A stretch of DNA of 64,000 nucleotides from assembly GCA_020637235.1 (NCBI GenBank), contig JACJWG010000009.1:1-64000 (forward strand). Direction: 5' to 3'. Within the stretch, counting starts at the first letter, position 1. Every line of letters starts with the position of its first letter. Shown piece by piece: positions 42,875-51,748 of this stretch. The stretch is from Acidimicrobiaceae bacterium (GTDB taxonomy: Bacteria > Actinomycetota > Acidimicrobiia > Acidimicrobiales > Ilumatobacteraceae). The position numbers and the translations under genes were made by a program. The notes below the pieces were generated by a model. It saw nothing but the letters and a program-made list of their open reading frames with translations. It was not told where the DNA came from and did no database searches.

Positions 42875-42898
42875 CGATCGGCGGTGAGGAGCCGATCG
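42875..42898 (+). promoter_or_regulatory. 5' UTR hairpin of the DUF3040 gene
   Basis: CGATCGGC (42875-42882) pairs perfectly with GCCGATCG (42891-42898) around an 8-nt loop, 20 nt before the start codon and just before the AGGAG ribosome binding site. Confidence 0.6.
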
Positions 42899-42918
42899 CC
42901 TGGTCGACAGGAGACGAC

Positions 42919-43245
42919 ATGCCGCTCTCGGAAGACGAACAGCGCATCCTTCGAGAGATCGAGGAGCAGCTCCACCGAGACCCGAACTTCGCGCGTGACC
43001 TGTCCCCGACGCGGGCCGGCTCTCGCCGGTCGTTGGTGGTCGCCGTCAGCGGCGGTGTCCTCGCCCTCGCCCTGTGCGTGCTGCTGCTCGGCGTCAGCCC
43101 CTACCTGGCGTTCGCGGCGTTCCTCGGCGCCCTCGCGGCCGTGATCGTCGCCGAACGTCACGTGCGGGCACTCGGCGACGAGGCGATGCAGCGAGTGGCG
43201 AACCTCCGCCGCACCGCCGCCACCCGCCGCGACCCCGACCGCTGA
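42919..43245 (+). CDS. DUF3040 membrane protein
   Basis: 108 residues. Begins MPLSEDEQRILREIEEQL, the hallmark of DUF3040, followed by two membrane helices (about 37-56 and 58-78). The function is unknown; in mycobacteria and streptomycetes it sits a few genes from mraZ. AGGAG 5-10 nt before ATG 42919 fixes this start; an upstream in-frame ATG at 42844 lies within the promoter and is rejected. Its promoter matches that of mraZ, 9 kb away, which suggests common control. Confidence 0.88.
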   Translation: MPLSEDEQRILREIEEQLHRDPNFARDLSPTRAGSRRSLVVAVSGGVLALALCVLLLGVSPYLAFAAFLGALAAVIVAERHVRALGDEAMQRVANLRRTAATRRDPDR

Positions 43246-43341
43246 CACGTTCGCCGGGCGGTCGGCGACGCTCGCGCCACCCGGCGCACACACCGCCCCG
43301 GCGCATCGGACACCCCGGCCACGGCGGCGTGCCCGCTCGGC

Positions 43342-45645
43342 TCAGCTCGTGCGGCGGCTCCGGTCTCCCACCAGTCGCTGGCGTTCGAGTCGCGGATCGA
43401 GCCGAGACCACAGCCGCCGGTGCCACGGCATGATCTCGCGTGACGTCCGGTCGAGCTGGGTGCGCAGCACCGCGGCGCGCAGCGCCGCCGATTCGCCCAC
43501 GCCGGCGGGCGAGTAGATCGCCCGGGTGACGAACCGGGCGAGCTCGACGAGCGATCGGGCGTCGACCGGCAACTCCCGCTCGACCCGCCGCGCGTACTCG
43601 ACCGGGGTCGCGCCGGCCGGGGCGGATGCGCCGGCCAGCTGCAGCGCTCCCACCGTGCCGTGCCAAGCGGCGATCACCTGGTCGGTCGGCGTCCGACCCG
43701 GACGTGTGACGCGGCGTACGACGATCGGCATCAGCACGGCCCACAGTCCGAGCGCCGCGAGTACGAGCAGCACCCACCCGGCTGTCCCGATGCCGGTTCC
43801 TCCGTCGGCCGTCGACGTGGACGGCGGCAGCGTGGTCGACGTCGGCGTGCCCGGCGCCTGGCCGAGCGGGTCGCGTTCGGTGGTCGGGGTCACCTGCGGT
43901 GCCGTGGTCGACGGCGCCGGCACCGGGTCGCCCGATCCGGGCTCGGTGGCACTCGAATCCTGCGCCGCGGGCACACCCGTCAGGTCCTCGGATCCGGGCG
44001 CACCCCGGCCGGGCGTCGGCTCGAACAGCACCCAGCCCACCCCGTCGAACCAGATCTCGGGCCAGGCGTGGGCGTGCTTGCCGAGCACGTGGAACTGCCC
44101 GTCGCTGCGCAGTTCGCCCTGGGTGAACCCGACGGCCACGCGGGCCGGCATGCCGAGCGAGCGCGCCATGACGGCGAACGTGCCGGCGAACTGCTCGCAA
44201 TAGCCGATGCGAGCTCGCAGGAACGCCGAGATCGCGTCGTCGCTGTGGCCGCGCTGCACCTCGAGGCTGTAGTCGAACTCGTCGCGGAACCAGTTCTGCA
44301 GCGCCAGTGCGCGGTCGTAGTCGGTCGCAGCGCCGGCCGTCACCTCGGCGGCGAGGCCGATCGCCTCCGACGGCACACTGTCGGGCAGGTCGGTCATGTC
44401 GGCCCCGAGCCCGCTCGCCGTCGTCGCGCGCAGCAGATCGGGCGACGGCACGGCGACGTCGGACGCGATGTTGAACACGTCCCCCGTGGCGAGGGTGGCG
44501 CCGTCGTCGAGCAACAGGGTGTCGGTCTCGCCCAGCCACAGCAGGCCCGGCTGCGACACCTGGATCGGCTTGAAGGCCGCCGGGACGAGTTGGCCACCGA
44601 GGCGGTTGATCACGATCTGCTGCTGCACGATCCGAGCGTCGGGCCCCGGCTCGTTCAGCGTGCCGTCGGCGTCGTCCAACTGCCGTTCGGGCAGCTTCCA
44701 CGTCGTGCCGTCGAAGACGGTGAGGCCCGTGCTGCGCCAGTACCGCCCGGCGGCGGCACTCGCGGTGAACATCTCGGTGTTGCTGCGGTTGACGAGCCGC
44801 GACCGGATGTCGACGAGCGGGCTGAGCACCTCGGTGACGTCGCTCTGGGTCTGCCGTGTCTCGAGCAGCGGTTCGGCGCCCGCACCCGGCAACCGGGGGC
44901 CGATCGCCGCCGCCCCGACCGCGGCCACGAGCGCGCACATCGCCGTGGCCGGCAACGCGGCGCCGACGGCGCGGCGTCGACGACCGAGCCAGGACTCGGC
45001 GCCGCCACCGTGGAGCGCTCGCAGGACGGCCACCACCACGAGTGCGGCCGCGAACCACAGTGCGGCCATCTCGATCCGCAACCGATCGGTCCCGAGCGCC
45101 GCCGTGAACACGAACAGCACCCCGCCCGGCACCACGGCCTCGGCCCGCCCGAAGGCCCGGAACGCGAATGCGTCGGCCAGGAGCGAGACGAGCCCGATGC
45201 CGAGCGCCGCAGCGAGCAGGAACGACCCCTCGCTCGGCACCGGCGCGACCGCCGTCGGGAACTGGCTCCACACCAGACGCAGGTCGATCCGGGCCAGTTC
45301 GAACGTGTCACCCGTGGGGAACCCGAGGGCCAGGGTGTCGCCGTAGAAGCTGATCGCGAGCAGTTCGCCCACCACCAGCAGCACGATCGGCAAGGCCAGC
45401 CATCCCGGCACCCGAGCGATGCGCAACACGATGCTGGCGGCGTGCACGCCCACGGCCATCAGGAGCAGCGTGGCGAGGAACGACCAGTCGGCGAACACCC
45501 GGCACATCGTCACCGCGGTCACCACGCTGAGGACGGTGACGGCGGCGCTGGCGACGACGTGGTCCACGTCACTCGGGCGCGCGCGGCGTGGCCGGCGCGC
45601 CGCCGACGTGGACGACGTGGACGACGTGGACGACGCAGCGGTCAT
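43342..45645 (-). CDS. TgpA-type transglutaminase-like membrane protein
   Basis: 767 residues. Several membrane helices (about 25-240, DUF3488-like), then an extracytoplasmic transglutaminase domain with GYCEQFAGTFAVMARSLGMPARVAVGF (Cys nucleophile), KHAHAWPEIW (His) and FEPTPG (Asp region), a Thr/Pro-rich linker, a further membrane helix near 620 and a cytoplasmic DUF4129-like tail. Seen beside DUF58 and MoxR in many bacteria; the substrate is unknown. The N-terminus has a TSSTSSTS run from a DNA repeat. The start overlaps the DUF58 stop by 4 bp. Confidence 0.9.
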   Translation of the reverse strand: MTAASSTSSTSSTSAARRPRRARPSDVDHVVASAAVTVLSVVTAVTMCRVFADWSFLATLLLMAVGVHAASIVLRIARVPGWLALPIVLLVVGELLAISFYGDTLALGFPTGDTFELARIDLRLVWSQFPTAVAPVPSEGSFLLAAALGIGLVSLLADAFAFRAFGRAEAVVPGGVLFVFTAALGTDRLRIEMAALWFAAALVVVAVLRALHGGGAESWLGRRRRAVGAALPATAMCALVAAVGAAAIGPRLPGAGAEPLLETRQTQSDVTEVLSPLVDIRSRLVNRSNTEMFTASAAAGRYWRSTGLTVFDGTTWKLPERQLDDADGTLNEPGPDARIVQQQIVINRLGGQLVPAAFKPIQVSQPGLLWLGETDTLLLDDGATLATGDVFNIASDVAVPSPDLLRATTASGLGADMTDLPDSVPSEAIGLAAEVTAGAATDYDRALALQNWFRDEFDYSLEVQRGHSDDAISAFLRARIGYCEQFAGTFAVMARSLGMPARVAVGFTQGELRSDGQFHVLGKHAHAWPEIWFDGVGWVLFEPTPGRGAPGSEDLTGVPAAQDSSATEPGSGDPVPAPSTTAPQVTPTTERDPLGQAPGTPTSTTLPPSTSTADGGTGIGTAGWVLLVLAALGLWAVLMPIVVRRVTRPGRTPTDQVIAAWHGTVGALQLAGASAPAGATPVEYARRVERELPVDARSLVELARFVTRAIYSPAGVGESAALRAAVLRTQLDRTSREIMPWHRRLWSRLDPRLERQRLVGDRSRRTS

Positions 45646-46850
45646 GCGGGCTCCTGGACGGCGTAGCTGCGCGGCAACCCGGACGACATCGTGCCGGTGA
45701 GCTGGGCCCACCCGTCGTGGAACGCCTGCTCGCTGGTGGCGTCGACGACGAAGCGGTCGCGCCGTGTCGCGGACGAACGGGTGGCCACCACGACGAGCGT
45801 GTCGTCGGGGCCGAGCGACGCCCGGACGGTGGCGGCGAACGTGCCGGCGGGGGAGGGCGTGACCACGAGCACGATCCCCATGCCCTCACCGGCCTTCAGC
45901 GACGGCAGGTCGGCAGGGCGGCCATCCCCGCGCGAGACCGTCGCGAGCCATCGCAAGGTGATCGGCGCGACGTCGTGCCCGCGCAGATCGGTGTCGGGCG
46001 CGACGAATCGTGTGGCGAGCGCCGCGGCCGCAGCGCCGGTGACGAGGGATGCGGCGACCGACACCGCCCGTTCGAACGCCTCGTCGGCGTCGGCGTCGGC
46101 GTCGCTGCCGGTCTCGGCGTCGGCGTCGATGTCGGTGTCCACCGTGGTGTCGAGCACCACGGTGCAGCGCTTCACGCCCTCGAGCGCGGTCTCCTTCACG
46201 ATCAGCTCCGGTGAGCGTGCCGAGGCTTTCCAGCTGATCCGGCGCAGGTCGTCGCCCACCACGTACTCGCGCAGCGAGTGGAACTCGCTGCCCGATTGCC
46301 CGTACGCGCGCATGCGGAGGTGGTCGCCCAGGCGTCCGGCCGATCCCCCGAGGTGGAAGCGCACCGGCGTGTGGCGGGGGAGCACGAGCAACTCGCTGCT
46401 CCCCGGCACGAGGAACGAACGGGACGCGAGACCGAGCACGTCGCGTCGTCGAGCCCGCATGGGCCCCACCCGCACGACGCCGCGTCGATCGGTCGGCAGC
46501 CGGTAGGCCGCCGTCGACCGCTCCTTCGGCCGCAGTGGGGCGAGGTTCATGGTGGCGCCACCGGTCGGGCCGACGGGTTCCCACAGCTGCAACACCGGGC
46601 TGCGTCGCGAGCCGGCGTTCGCCAGTTGCAGGTCGACGCGCGCGTGCTCGCCCGCCTGCACCGCCGACGGGTCGACCAGCCGCCGCGCGACGAGTCGTGG
46701 TGGCACGCGCATCACGGTCACCACCGCAACGACGACGGCGGCGAGCACGCCCACGCCGAGCACGTACAGCTCGACGATGCCGAAGACACGCCCGATCACG
46801 AACGCCGCGCCGGCGAGGGCGATCGCCCCCCACCCGCTGCGTGTGAGCAC
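45642..46850 (-). CDS. DUF58 membrane protein
   Basis: 402 residues. Two N-terminal membrane helices, a beta-rich region, then the DUF58 hallmark REYVVGDDLRRISWKASARS near residue 195, leading into a von Willebrand A-like fold. Works with MoxR ATPases in a poorly known membrane-linked chaperone system. An Asp-rich insertion (about residues 240-262) built from a short GTCGGC repeat interrupts the fold after VVLDTTVDT. It precedes the transglutaminase gene in the same operon. Confidence 0.88.
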   Translation of the reverse strand: MLTRSGWGAIALAGAAFVIGRVFGIVELYVLGVGVLAAVVVAVVTVMRVPPRLVARRLVDPSAVQAGEHARVDLQLANAGSRRSPVLQLWEPVGPTGGATMNLAPLRPKERSTAAYRLPTDRRGVVRVGPMRARRRDVLGLASRSFLVPGSSELLVLPRHTPVRFHLGGSAGRLGDHLRMRAYGQSGSEFHSLREYVVGDDLRRISWKASARSPELIVKETALEGVKRCTVVLDTTVDTDIDADAETGSDADADADEAFERAVSVAASLVTGAAAAALATRFVAPDTDLRGHDVAPITLRWLATVSRGDGRPADLPSLKAGEGMGIVLVVTPSPAGTFAATVRASLGPDDTLVVVATRSSATRRDRFVVDATSEQAFHDGWAQLTGTMSSGLPRSYAVQEPA

Positions 46851-46865
46851 CCCGCCCTCGCCCCG

Positions 46866-47867
46866 TCAGCGACCGGTCGGGACCGGCACCGAGTCGAGGA
46901 TCTCCTGCACCGCCCACTCCGCGGTGAGGCCGCGAGACATCGCGTCGGGCCGGACCACCACGCGGTGGGCGAGCACGGCCGGACCGACGGCCTTGACGTC
47001 GTCGGGTGTAGCGAAGTCGCGGCCGTTGGCGGCGGCGCGAGCACGTGTGGCGCGGGCGAGCTGCAACGTGGCCCGAGGCGACAACCCGAGCGTGAGTCCC
47101 TGGTGGGCGCGGCTGGTCTCGGCGATGTCGACCAGATACGCCTTCAACGGATCGGCGAGGTGGACCGATCGCACGGCGGCCGACATCGTGAGTACCTCGT
47201 CGCTGCTCACCACCGGCTGCAGCTCGGTCAGGGCGGCCGCGGCGCCGTGGCTGTCGAGGATGCTGAGCTCGGCGGCGCGGCTGGGGTACCCGAGCGACAG
47301 GCGCATCAGGAACCGGTCGAGCTGGCTCTCGGGCAACCGGTAGGTGCCCTCCTGCTCGACCGGGTTCTGGGTGGCGGCCACCATGAACGGGGACGGCAGG
47401 GCATACGTGCGTCCCTCGGCCGACACCTGGCGTTCCTCCATCGCCTCGAGCAACGCCGACTGGGTCTTCGGCGACGCGCGGTTGATCTCGTCGGCGAGCA
47501 CGATGTTGGCGAACAACGGACCCGGCTGGAACACGAACGTCTCGGTGGCCCGCTGCAACACGCTCACCCCGACGAGATCCGTCGGCAACAGGTCGGGGGT
47601 GAACTGCACCCGCTTCCAGGTGCAGTCGATCGACGCGGCGAGCGCCTTCGCGAGGCTGGTCTTGCCCACCCCGGGGACGTCCTCGATGAGCAGATGGCCT
47701 TCGCCGAGCAAGCACATGACGGCGAGGTCGATCGCCTCGCGCTTGCCGTGCACGACACGGGCCACGTTGCCCGTGATCGCCTCGAACAACGACGCGAACG
47801 TCTTGCGGGGTGCACCGGGTGGGGGAGGTGGTTGCGACCCCGGAGGCGGATCGAACAGCGCCGTCAT
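46866..47867 (-). CDS. MoxR-family AAA+ ATPase
   Basis: 333 residues. Walker A GVGKTSLAKAL, Walker B LADEINRA, sensor-1 AATQNPVEQEGTYRLPESQLDRF and a C-terminal lid with the TPDDVKAVGPAVLAHR segment define the MoxR/RavA group. Such ATPases act as chaperones with DUF58 and VWA partners. ATG 47867 has TAAGGT 8 bp upstream; the longer open frame upstream overlaps the ROK gene and is rejected. A Pro-rich N-terminus is common in actinobacterial members. Confidence 0.93.
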   Translation of the reverse strand: MTALFDPPPGSQPPPPPGAPRKTFASLFEAITGNVARVVHGKREAIDLAVMCLLGEGHLLIEDVPGVGKTSLAKALAASIDCTWKRVQFTPDLLPTDLVGVSVLQRATETFVFQPGPLFANIVLADEINRASPKTQSALLEAMEERQVSAEGRTYALPSPFMVAATQNPVEQEGTYRLPESQLDRFLMRLSLGYPSRAAELSILDSHGAAAALTELQPVVSSDEVLTMSAAVRSVHLADPLKAYLVDIAETSRAHQGLTLGLSPRATLQLARATRARAAANGRDFATPDDVKAVGPAVLAHRVVVRPDAMSRGLTAEWAVQEILDSVPVPTGR

Positions 47868-47875
47868 GGGAGCGC

Positions 47876-47881
47876 ACCTTA
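47876..47881 (-). promoter_or_regulatory. -10 box of the MoxR-DUF58-transglutaminase operon
   Basis: TAAGGT on the minus strand, 8 bp from the ATG. Confidence 0.5.
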
Positions 47882-47944
47882 GATGGTGTGTCGCGGGTTG
47901 TCCCTTCGGTCGGTGCGGTCGCTGCGGTCGCGGCGGCGGGTCGC

Positions 47945-47950
47945 TACTGT
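47945..47950 (+). promoter_or_regulatory. -10 box of the second ROK gene (leaderless)
   Basis: TACTGT, 9 bp before the ATG at 47960. Confidence 0.5.
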
Positions 47951-47959
47951 CGACCGACG

Positions 47960-48853
47960 ATGCCCGACTCGCAGGGTTCACTCCACCTCGCCATCGACAT
48001 CGGCGGTTCCAAGCTGACCGCCGGCATCGTCGACGCGCACGGCGTCGTGCTGCTGCGCGACCGGGTGCCGACACCCAACCGCGACGTCTGGCAGGCGCTC
48101 GCCCGACTGGTGCGACGCGTCGCCGCGGCCTCGCCCGCGCCGCCGGTGTCGTGCGGTGCAGCGTGCGGTGGGCCGATGAAGGTGCACGAGGGCGTGGTGT
48201 CGCCCTTGTACGTCCCGTCGTGGCGGGCGTTCCCGCTGCGTGAGCACCTGGAGCAGCTCACCGGCCTCCCGACGGTGGTCGACGTCGACGCCAAGGCGTT
48301 CGTGTCGGGCGAGGTGTGGCGCGGCGCCGCGCAGGGCGCGACCGACGTGATCGGCGTGATCGTCGCCTCGGGCGTGAGCGGCGGCATCGTGAGCAGGGGC
48401 GTGTTGCTCGGTGGCCGGTCGGGGAATGCGGGCAACCTCGGTCACCTGGTCGTCGAGCCCGAAGGCCGGCCGTGCGCGTGCGGCGGCCAGGGATGTCTCG
48501 ACGCCTACTGCAGCCGGGCCGCGATCGAGGACGAGACCGCCCGCGCCGCGCAGCGAGCACCCCGGGCGATCATGGAGCGCACCGGCACGCTCGTCGGTCG
48601 GGCGCTCGCCTCCGTGATCGCGCTCGTCGACGTCCCGCTCGCCGTGATCGGTGGCTCGCTCGCACTCGGGTTCGGTGACGCGTTCTTCGACGCAGCCCGC
48701 CGCGAGGTGGAGGTGCGGGCACGACTCGCGAGCGGCAACGGCTTCCGGATCGTGCCGTCGTCGCTCGGACACCACGCCTCGCTCATCGGTGCCGCGGCGT
48801 TGGCGCGCGGGTCGGTTCGGACGGAGCTGACGAGGCCGGCTACCGGCGAGTAA
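47960..48853 (+). CDS. ROK-family sugar kinase
   Basis: 297 residues. AIDIGGSKLTAGIVD is the ATP loop; the ROK zinc motif is CACGGQGCLDAYCS with an upstream His in GNLGHLVVE. It could be a glucokinase, N-acetylglucosamine kinase or similar. No DNA-binding helix is attached, so it is an enzyme and not a ROK repressor. It is the second ROK kinase of the window and differs clearly from the one at 24164. Divergent from the MoxR gene. Confidence 0.87.
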   Translation: MPDSQGSLHLAIDIGGSKLTAGIVDAHGVVLLRDRVPTPNRDVWQALARLVRRVAAASPAPPVSCGAACGGPMKVHEGVVSPLYVPSWRAFPLREHLEQLTGLPTVVDVDAKAFVSGEVWRGAAQGATDVIGVIVASGVSGGIVSRGVLLGGRSGNAGNLGHLVVEPEGRPCACGGQGCLDAYCSRAAIEDETARAAQRAPRAIMERTGTLVGRALASVIALVDVPLAVIGGSLALGFGDAFFDAARREVEVRARLASGNGFRIVPSSLGHHASLIGAAALARGSVRTELTRPATGE

Positions 48854-48856
48854 CAT
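48851..48856 (+). promoter_or_regulatory. -10 box of the acyl-CoA dehydrogenase gene (leaderless)
   Basis: TAACAT, 6 bp before the ATG at 48863; its first three bases are the stop codon of the ROK gene. Confidence 0.55.
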
Positions 48857-48862
48857 CGCGCC

Positions 48863-50077
48863 ATGCGCCCGATGTACACCCCTGAAGCAGAGGCCTACCG
48901 CGAGAAGGTGCAGGCCTTCCTCGCCGAGAAGCTGCCCGCCGGCTGGCGGGGAATGGGCGCCCTCGAGGGCCAGGAGCTCACCGACTTCGTCACCGAATGG
49001 CGCCGCGTCCTGTTCGAGGCCGACTATCTGGCGCCGGGGTGGCCCCGCGAGTACGGCGGCGCCGGCCTGTCGGCGCTCGAGCAGGTCATCATCGGAGAGG
49101 AGTTCGCGAAGGCGGGCGTGCCCACCGGCGGTCCGAACGACGTGTTCGGCATCCAGATGCTCGGCAACACCCTGCTGCAGTGGGGCACGGAGGAGCAGAA
49201 GCGTCGCTACCTGCCCCGGATCCTGTCCGGCGAGGACGTGTGGTGCCAGGGCTACTCCGAGCCCAACGCCGGCAGCGACCTGTCGAACCTCGGGCTCAAG
49301 GCCCAGCTCGACGGCGACCAGTGGATCCTGAACGGCCAGAAGATCTGGACCTCGGCCGGCCACCTCGCCGACCACATCTTCACCCTCGCCCGCACCGATC
49401 CCGACGCCCCGCGACACAAGGGCATCTCGTTCCTGCTGGTCGACATGCGCCAGCCGGGCGTGGAGGTGCGCCCGATCAAGATGATCTCGGGCGAGAGCGA
49501 GTTCAACGAGGTGTTCTACACCGACGCCGTCACGCCGAAGGACGAGGTCGTCGGGGGCGTGAACAACGGCTGGGCCGTCGCGATGACGCTCCTCGGCTAC
49601 GAGCGTGGCGAGGCCGCAGCCACCTTGCCGATCCGCTTCCAGGCCGAGGTCGATCGCTTGTTCCTGCTCGCGAAGGAGCGGGGCGTCGCGGACGACCCGC
49701 GCATCCGCCAGCGACTCGCGCAGGCCTACGCCAAGGTGCAGATCATGCGCTTCAGCGGGATGCGGGTGCTCACCCGGTTCCTGCAGGGCCACCATCCCGG
49801 CCCGGACGGCGCGATCTCGAAGCTGTACTGGAGCGAGTACCACCGCGAGGTCACCGAGCTGTCGGTCGACATCCTCGGCGCCGAGGCGATGGTGCCGACG
49901 GGTCGCCGGCCCTCGAGCGCCTTCCAGGCCGACGACGCCGGTGCCCCGAACAGCTCGTGGAGCTGGGTCGGCACGTTCCTGAACGCACGGGCGGGCACGA
50001 TCTACGCCGGGTCGTCGCAGATCCAGCGCAACATCATCGGCGAGATGGTGCTCGGTCTGCCGAAGGAGCCCCGCTGA
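48863..50077 (+). CDS. acyl-CoA dehydrogenase
   Basis: 404 residues. Three-domain flavoprotein. WCQGYSEPNAGSDLSNL and ILNGQKIWTSAG are the FAD/substrate segments, and SSQIQRNIIGEMVLGLP closes the C-terminal helical domain. It oxidises a fatty acyl-CoA to the enoyl form, passing electrons to ETF; the chain type is unknown. No other beta-oxidation gene is adjacent. The start sits 6 bp after a -10 box formed at the ROK stop. Confidence 0.92.
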   Translation: MRPMYTPEAEAYREKVQAFLAEKLPAGWRGMGALEGQELTDFVTEWRRVLFEADYLAPGWPREYGGAGLSALEQVIIGEEFAKAGVPTGGPNDVFGIQMLGNTLLQWGTEEQKRRYLPRILSGEDVWCQGYSEPNAGSDLSNLGLKAQLDGDQWILNGQKIWTSAGHLADHIFTLARTDPDAPRHKGISFLLVDMRQPGVEVRPIKMISGESEFNEVFYTDAVTPKDEVVGGVNNGWAVAMTLLGYERGEAAATLPIRFQAEVDRLFLLAKERGVADDPRIRQRLAQAYAKVQIMRFSGMRVLTRFLQGHHPGPDGAISKLYWSEYHREVTELSVDILGAEAMVPTGRRPSSAFQADDAGAPNSSWSWVGTFLNARAGTIYAGSSQIQRNIIGEMVLGLPKEPR

Positions 50078-50091
50078 CCCGCTGGCTCGCC

Positions 50092-50325
50092 GTGTCGGTC
50101 GCGATCGGCCGCCGACCGGCGCTGTGGTCCACGGCGTGGCGCCAGGCTCGCCGCACCGCACGCCCTGGTTGGTGGCGGCGAGCGCCCTTCCTGCCCGTGC
50201 CGGGCGGCGACTACCTGCGGTTCCGCACCATCACCCAGTACGGCGAGCCCGATCATCCGCCGGTCGTCATCGATGTGCTGAACTACCTGTCGTGGTGTCG
50301 GACCCAGGAGAAACTCCACCGGTGA
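50092..50325 (+). CDS. small conserved-looking hypothetical protein
   Basis: 77 residues from GTG 50092. Basic N-terminal helix followed by WWRRAPFLPVPGGDYLRFRTITQYG and a short tail ending in YLSWCRTQEKLHR. I have a vague impression of similar small proteins in actinobacteria but cannot name a family. A CTG at 50074 would overlap the acyl-CoA dehydrogenase stop and is a less likely start. It is probably cotranscribed with that gene. Confidence 0.6.
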   Translation: MSVAIGRRPALWSTAWRQARRTARPGWWRRAPFLPVPGGDYLRFRTITQYGEPDHPPVVIDVLNYLSWCRTQEKLHR

Positions 50326-50342
50326 CCGTGGACGGGGATCGG

Positions 50343-50348
50343 TAGGTT
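50343..50348 (+). promoter_or_regulatory. -10 box of the HNH gene (leaderless)
   Basis: TAGGTT, 8 bp before the ATG at 50357. Confidence 0.5.
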
Positions 50349-50356
50349 CCACGGCC

Positions 50357-50854
50357 ATGAGGAGCGCGCTGGTGTTGAACGCAACGTACGAGCCGCTCTC
50401 CGTGGTGCCGTCTCGTCGCGCTGCGTGCCTGGTGCTCGCCGACAAGGCCGACGTGGTGGAGGACGACGGCACCGTGCTGCGCGCCGCCCGCCTCGAGGTG
50501 CCGAGCCCGTTGGTGATCCGGCTGCGGTACGTGGTGAAGGTGCCGTACCACCGTCGGACCGCGTTGTCGCGCCGGGCGATCTTCGCTCGGGACGAGCACC
50601 GCTGCCAGTACTGCGGTGGTGCCGCCGATTCGATCGACCACGTGATGCCGCGTTCACGCGGTGGCCTGCACGTGTGGGACAACGTGGCTGCGGCGTGCCG
50701 ACCCTGCAACCTGTCGAAGCGCGATCGGACGCCCGACGAGGCGGGGATGCATCTCGCGCGCCCACCCCGGGCGCCGCGCGAGCTCGCCTGGGTGACGGTG
50801 TCGGTGCCTCGGGTCCCCGAGGCCTGGAAACCGTATCTCGCCCGAGCGAGCTGA
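50357..50854 (+). CDS. HNH endonuclease domain protein
   Basis: 165 residues. Begins LVLNATYEPLSVVPSRRA, typical of a chromosomal HNH family widespread in actinobacteria. The nuclease core is FARDEHRCQYCGG, SIDHVMPRSRGG, WDNVAAACRPCNLSKRDR: two CxxC pairs bind zinc and D-H plus H-N form the active site. The cellular role is unknown; it is not near a phage or restriction system. The LplA-like gene starts 2 bp after its stop. Confidence 0.9.
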   Translation: MRSALVLNATYEPLSVVPSRRAACLVLADKADVVEDDGTVLRAARLEVPSPLVIRLRYVVKVPYHRRTALSRRAIFARDEHRCQYCGGAADSIDHVMPRSRGGLHVWDNVAAACRPCNLSKRDRTPDEAGMHLARPPRAPRELAWVTVSVPRVPEAWKPYLARAS

Positions 50855-50856
50855 TC

Positions 50857-51540
50857 GTGTCCGCCTCCGCCGGTCGACCGTGGCGCACCGGGGTCCGCCG
50901 TGCGACGGGCGGCGAGCTGCACGCACGTCGCCCCGACGGCGACGGTCGTGTCGCCGAGTGGTACGAGGTGACGCGACCGGCGATCGTGCTCGGCTCGGCG
51001 CAGCCCGAGGACGTCGTCGACCGGGTGGCCGCCGGCGCCGCCGGTGTCGACGTGGTCCGCCGGCACAGCGGCGGCGGTGCGGTGCTCCTGGTGCCGGGCG
51101 AGTTCCTCTGGCTCGACGTCGTGGTGCCGCGCGACGATCCGCTCTGGTCCGACGACGTCGGAGCGGCGATGTGGTGGCTCGGTGAGGTGTGGGCCGAGGC
51201 GCTCGTCGCCGTCGGCGCTCCCGGCGCTCCCGGCGCCACGGTGCACCGTGGCCCGCTGCAGCACACCCGTTGGTCGCGGCTCGTGTGCTTCGACGGCGTG
51301 GGTGCCGGTGAGGTGGTGATCGGCGAGCGGAAGGCGGTCGGCATCAGCCAGCGTCGAACGCGCGACGCCATCCGGCTCCAGTCGTCGCTGCACCTCGTGT
51401 GGCGTCCGGACCTCCTCGTGTCGCTGCTCGCGCCGGCCCCACATCTCCCCACCGCAGCCGACCTGCGCGAGCCCGTCACCCCCGCCGTCGCGCCGCCGGT
51501 GCTCCGCGCCGCCGTCGACCACGCCCTCTCGCTGCGCTGA
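50857..51540 (+). CDS. lipoate-protein ligase A-like protein (BPL/LplA fold)
   Basis: 227 residues. VVRRHSGGGAVLLVPGEFLWLDVVVP is the lipoate/adenylate-binding segment of the LplA family, and GERKAVGISQRR holds the catalytic-type lysine. It could be a lipoyl transferase, a lipoate ligase or a relative with another substrate; the C-terminal domain of long LplA forms is missing. The start GTG 50857 is 2 bp after the HNH stop. It is the last gene before the mraZ control region. Confidence 0.78.
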   Translation: MSASAGRPWRTGVRRATGGELHARRPDGDGRVAEWYEVTRPAIVLGSAQPEDVVDRVAAGAAGVDVVRRHSGGGAVLLVPGEFLWLDVVVPRDDPLWSDDVGAAMWWLGEVWAEALVAVGAPGAPGATVHRGPLQHTRWSRLVCFDGVGAGEVVIGERKAVGISQRRTRDAIRLQSSLHLVWRPDLLVSLLAPAPHLPTAADLREPVTPAVAPPVLRAAVDHALSLR

Positions 51541-51636
51541 CCGCCGGCGGCCGCCGCCGCCGCGCATGCGTCGCGATCGACGCCGTCCCGGTGGGATCGG
51601 CCGTGGTCCGGGCGTTGTCCAGCCGCTGCCCGCGCT

Positions 51637-51691
51637 TTCCACGTGATTCCGACCGCTTCCACCGGATTCCAATTATTTCCAATTGTTTCCA
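51637..51691 (-). promoter_or_regulatory. six-copy, 10-bp-phased TTCC array upstream of mraZ (candidate MraZ boxes)
   Basis: TTCC ends at exactly 51640, 51650, 51660, 51670, 51680 and 51690; five copies are TTCCA and one TTCCG. On the minus strand this is TGGAA-N5 repeated. GTCCA ending at 51621 may be a weaker seventh. MraZ proteins are known to bind short TGGG-like repeats spaced by 5 bp upstream of their own operon. Binding here is inference. Confidence 0.7.
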
Positions 51692-51748
51692 TGACGCCGA
51701 CCACGAGGATCGCACCGGCGATCCGCTGCGGGGGACGGCGGGGTGCCG

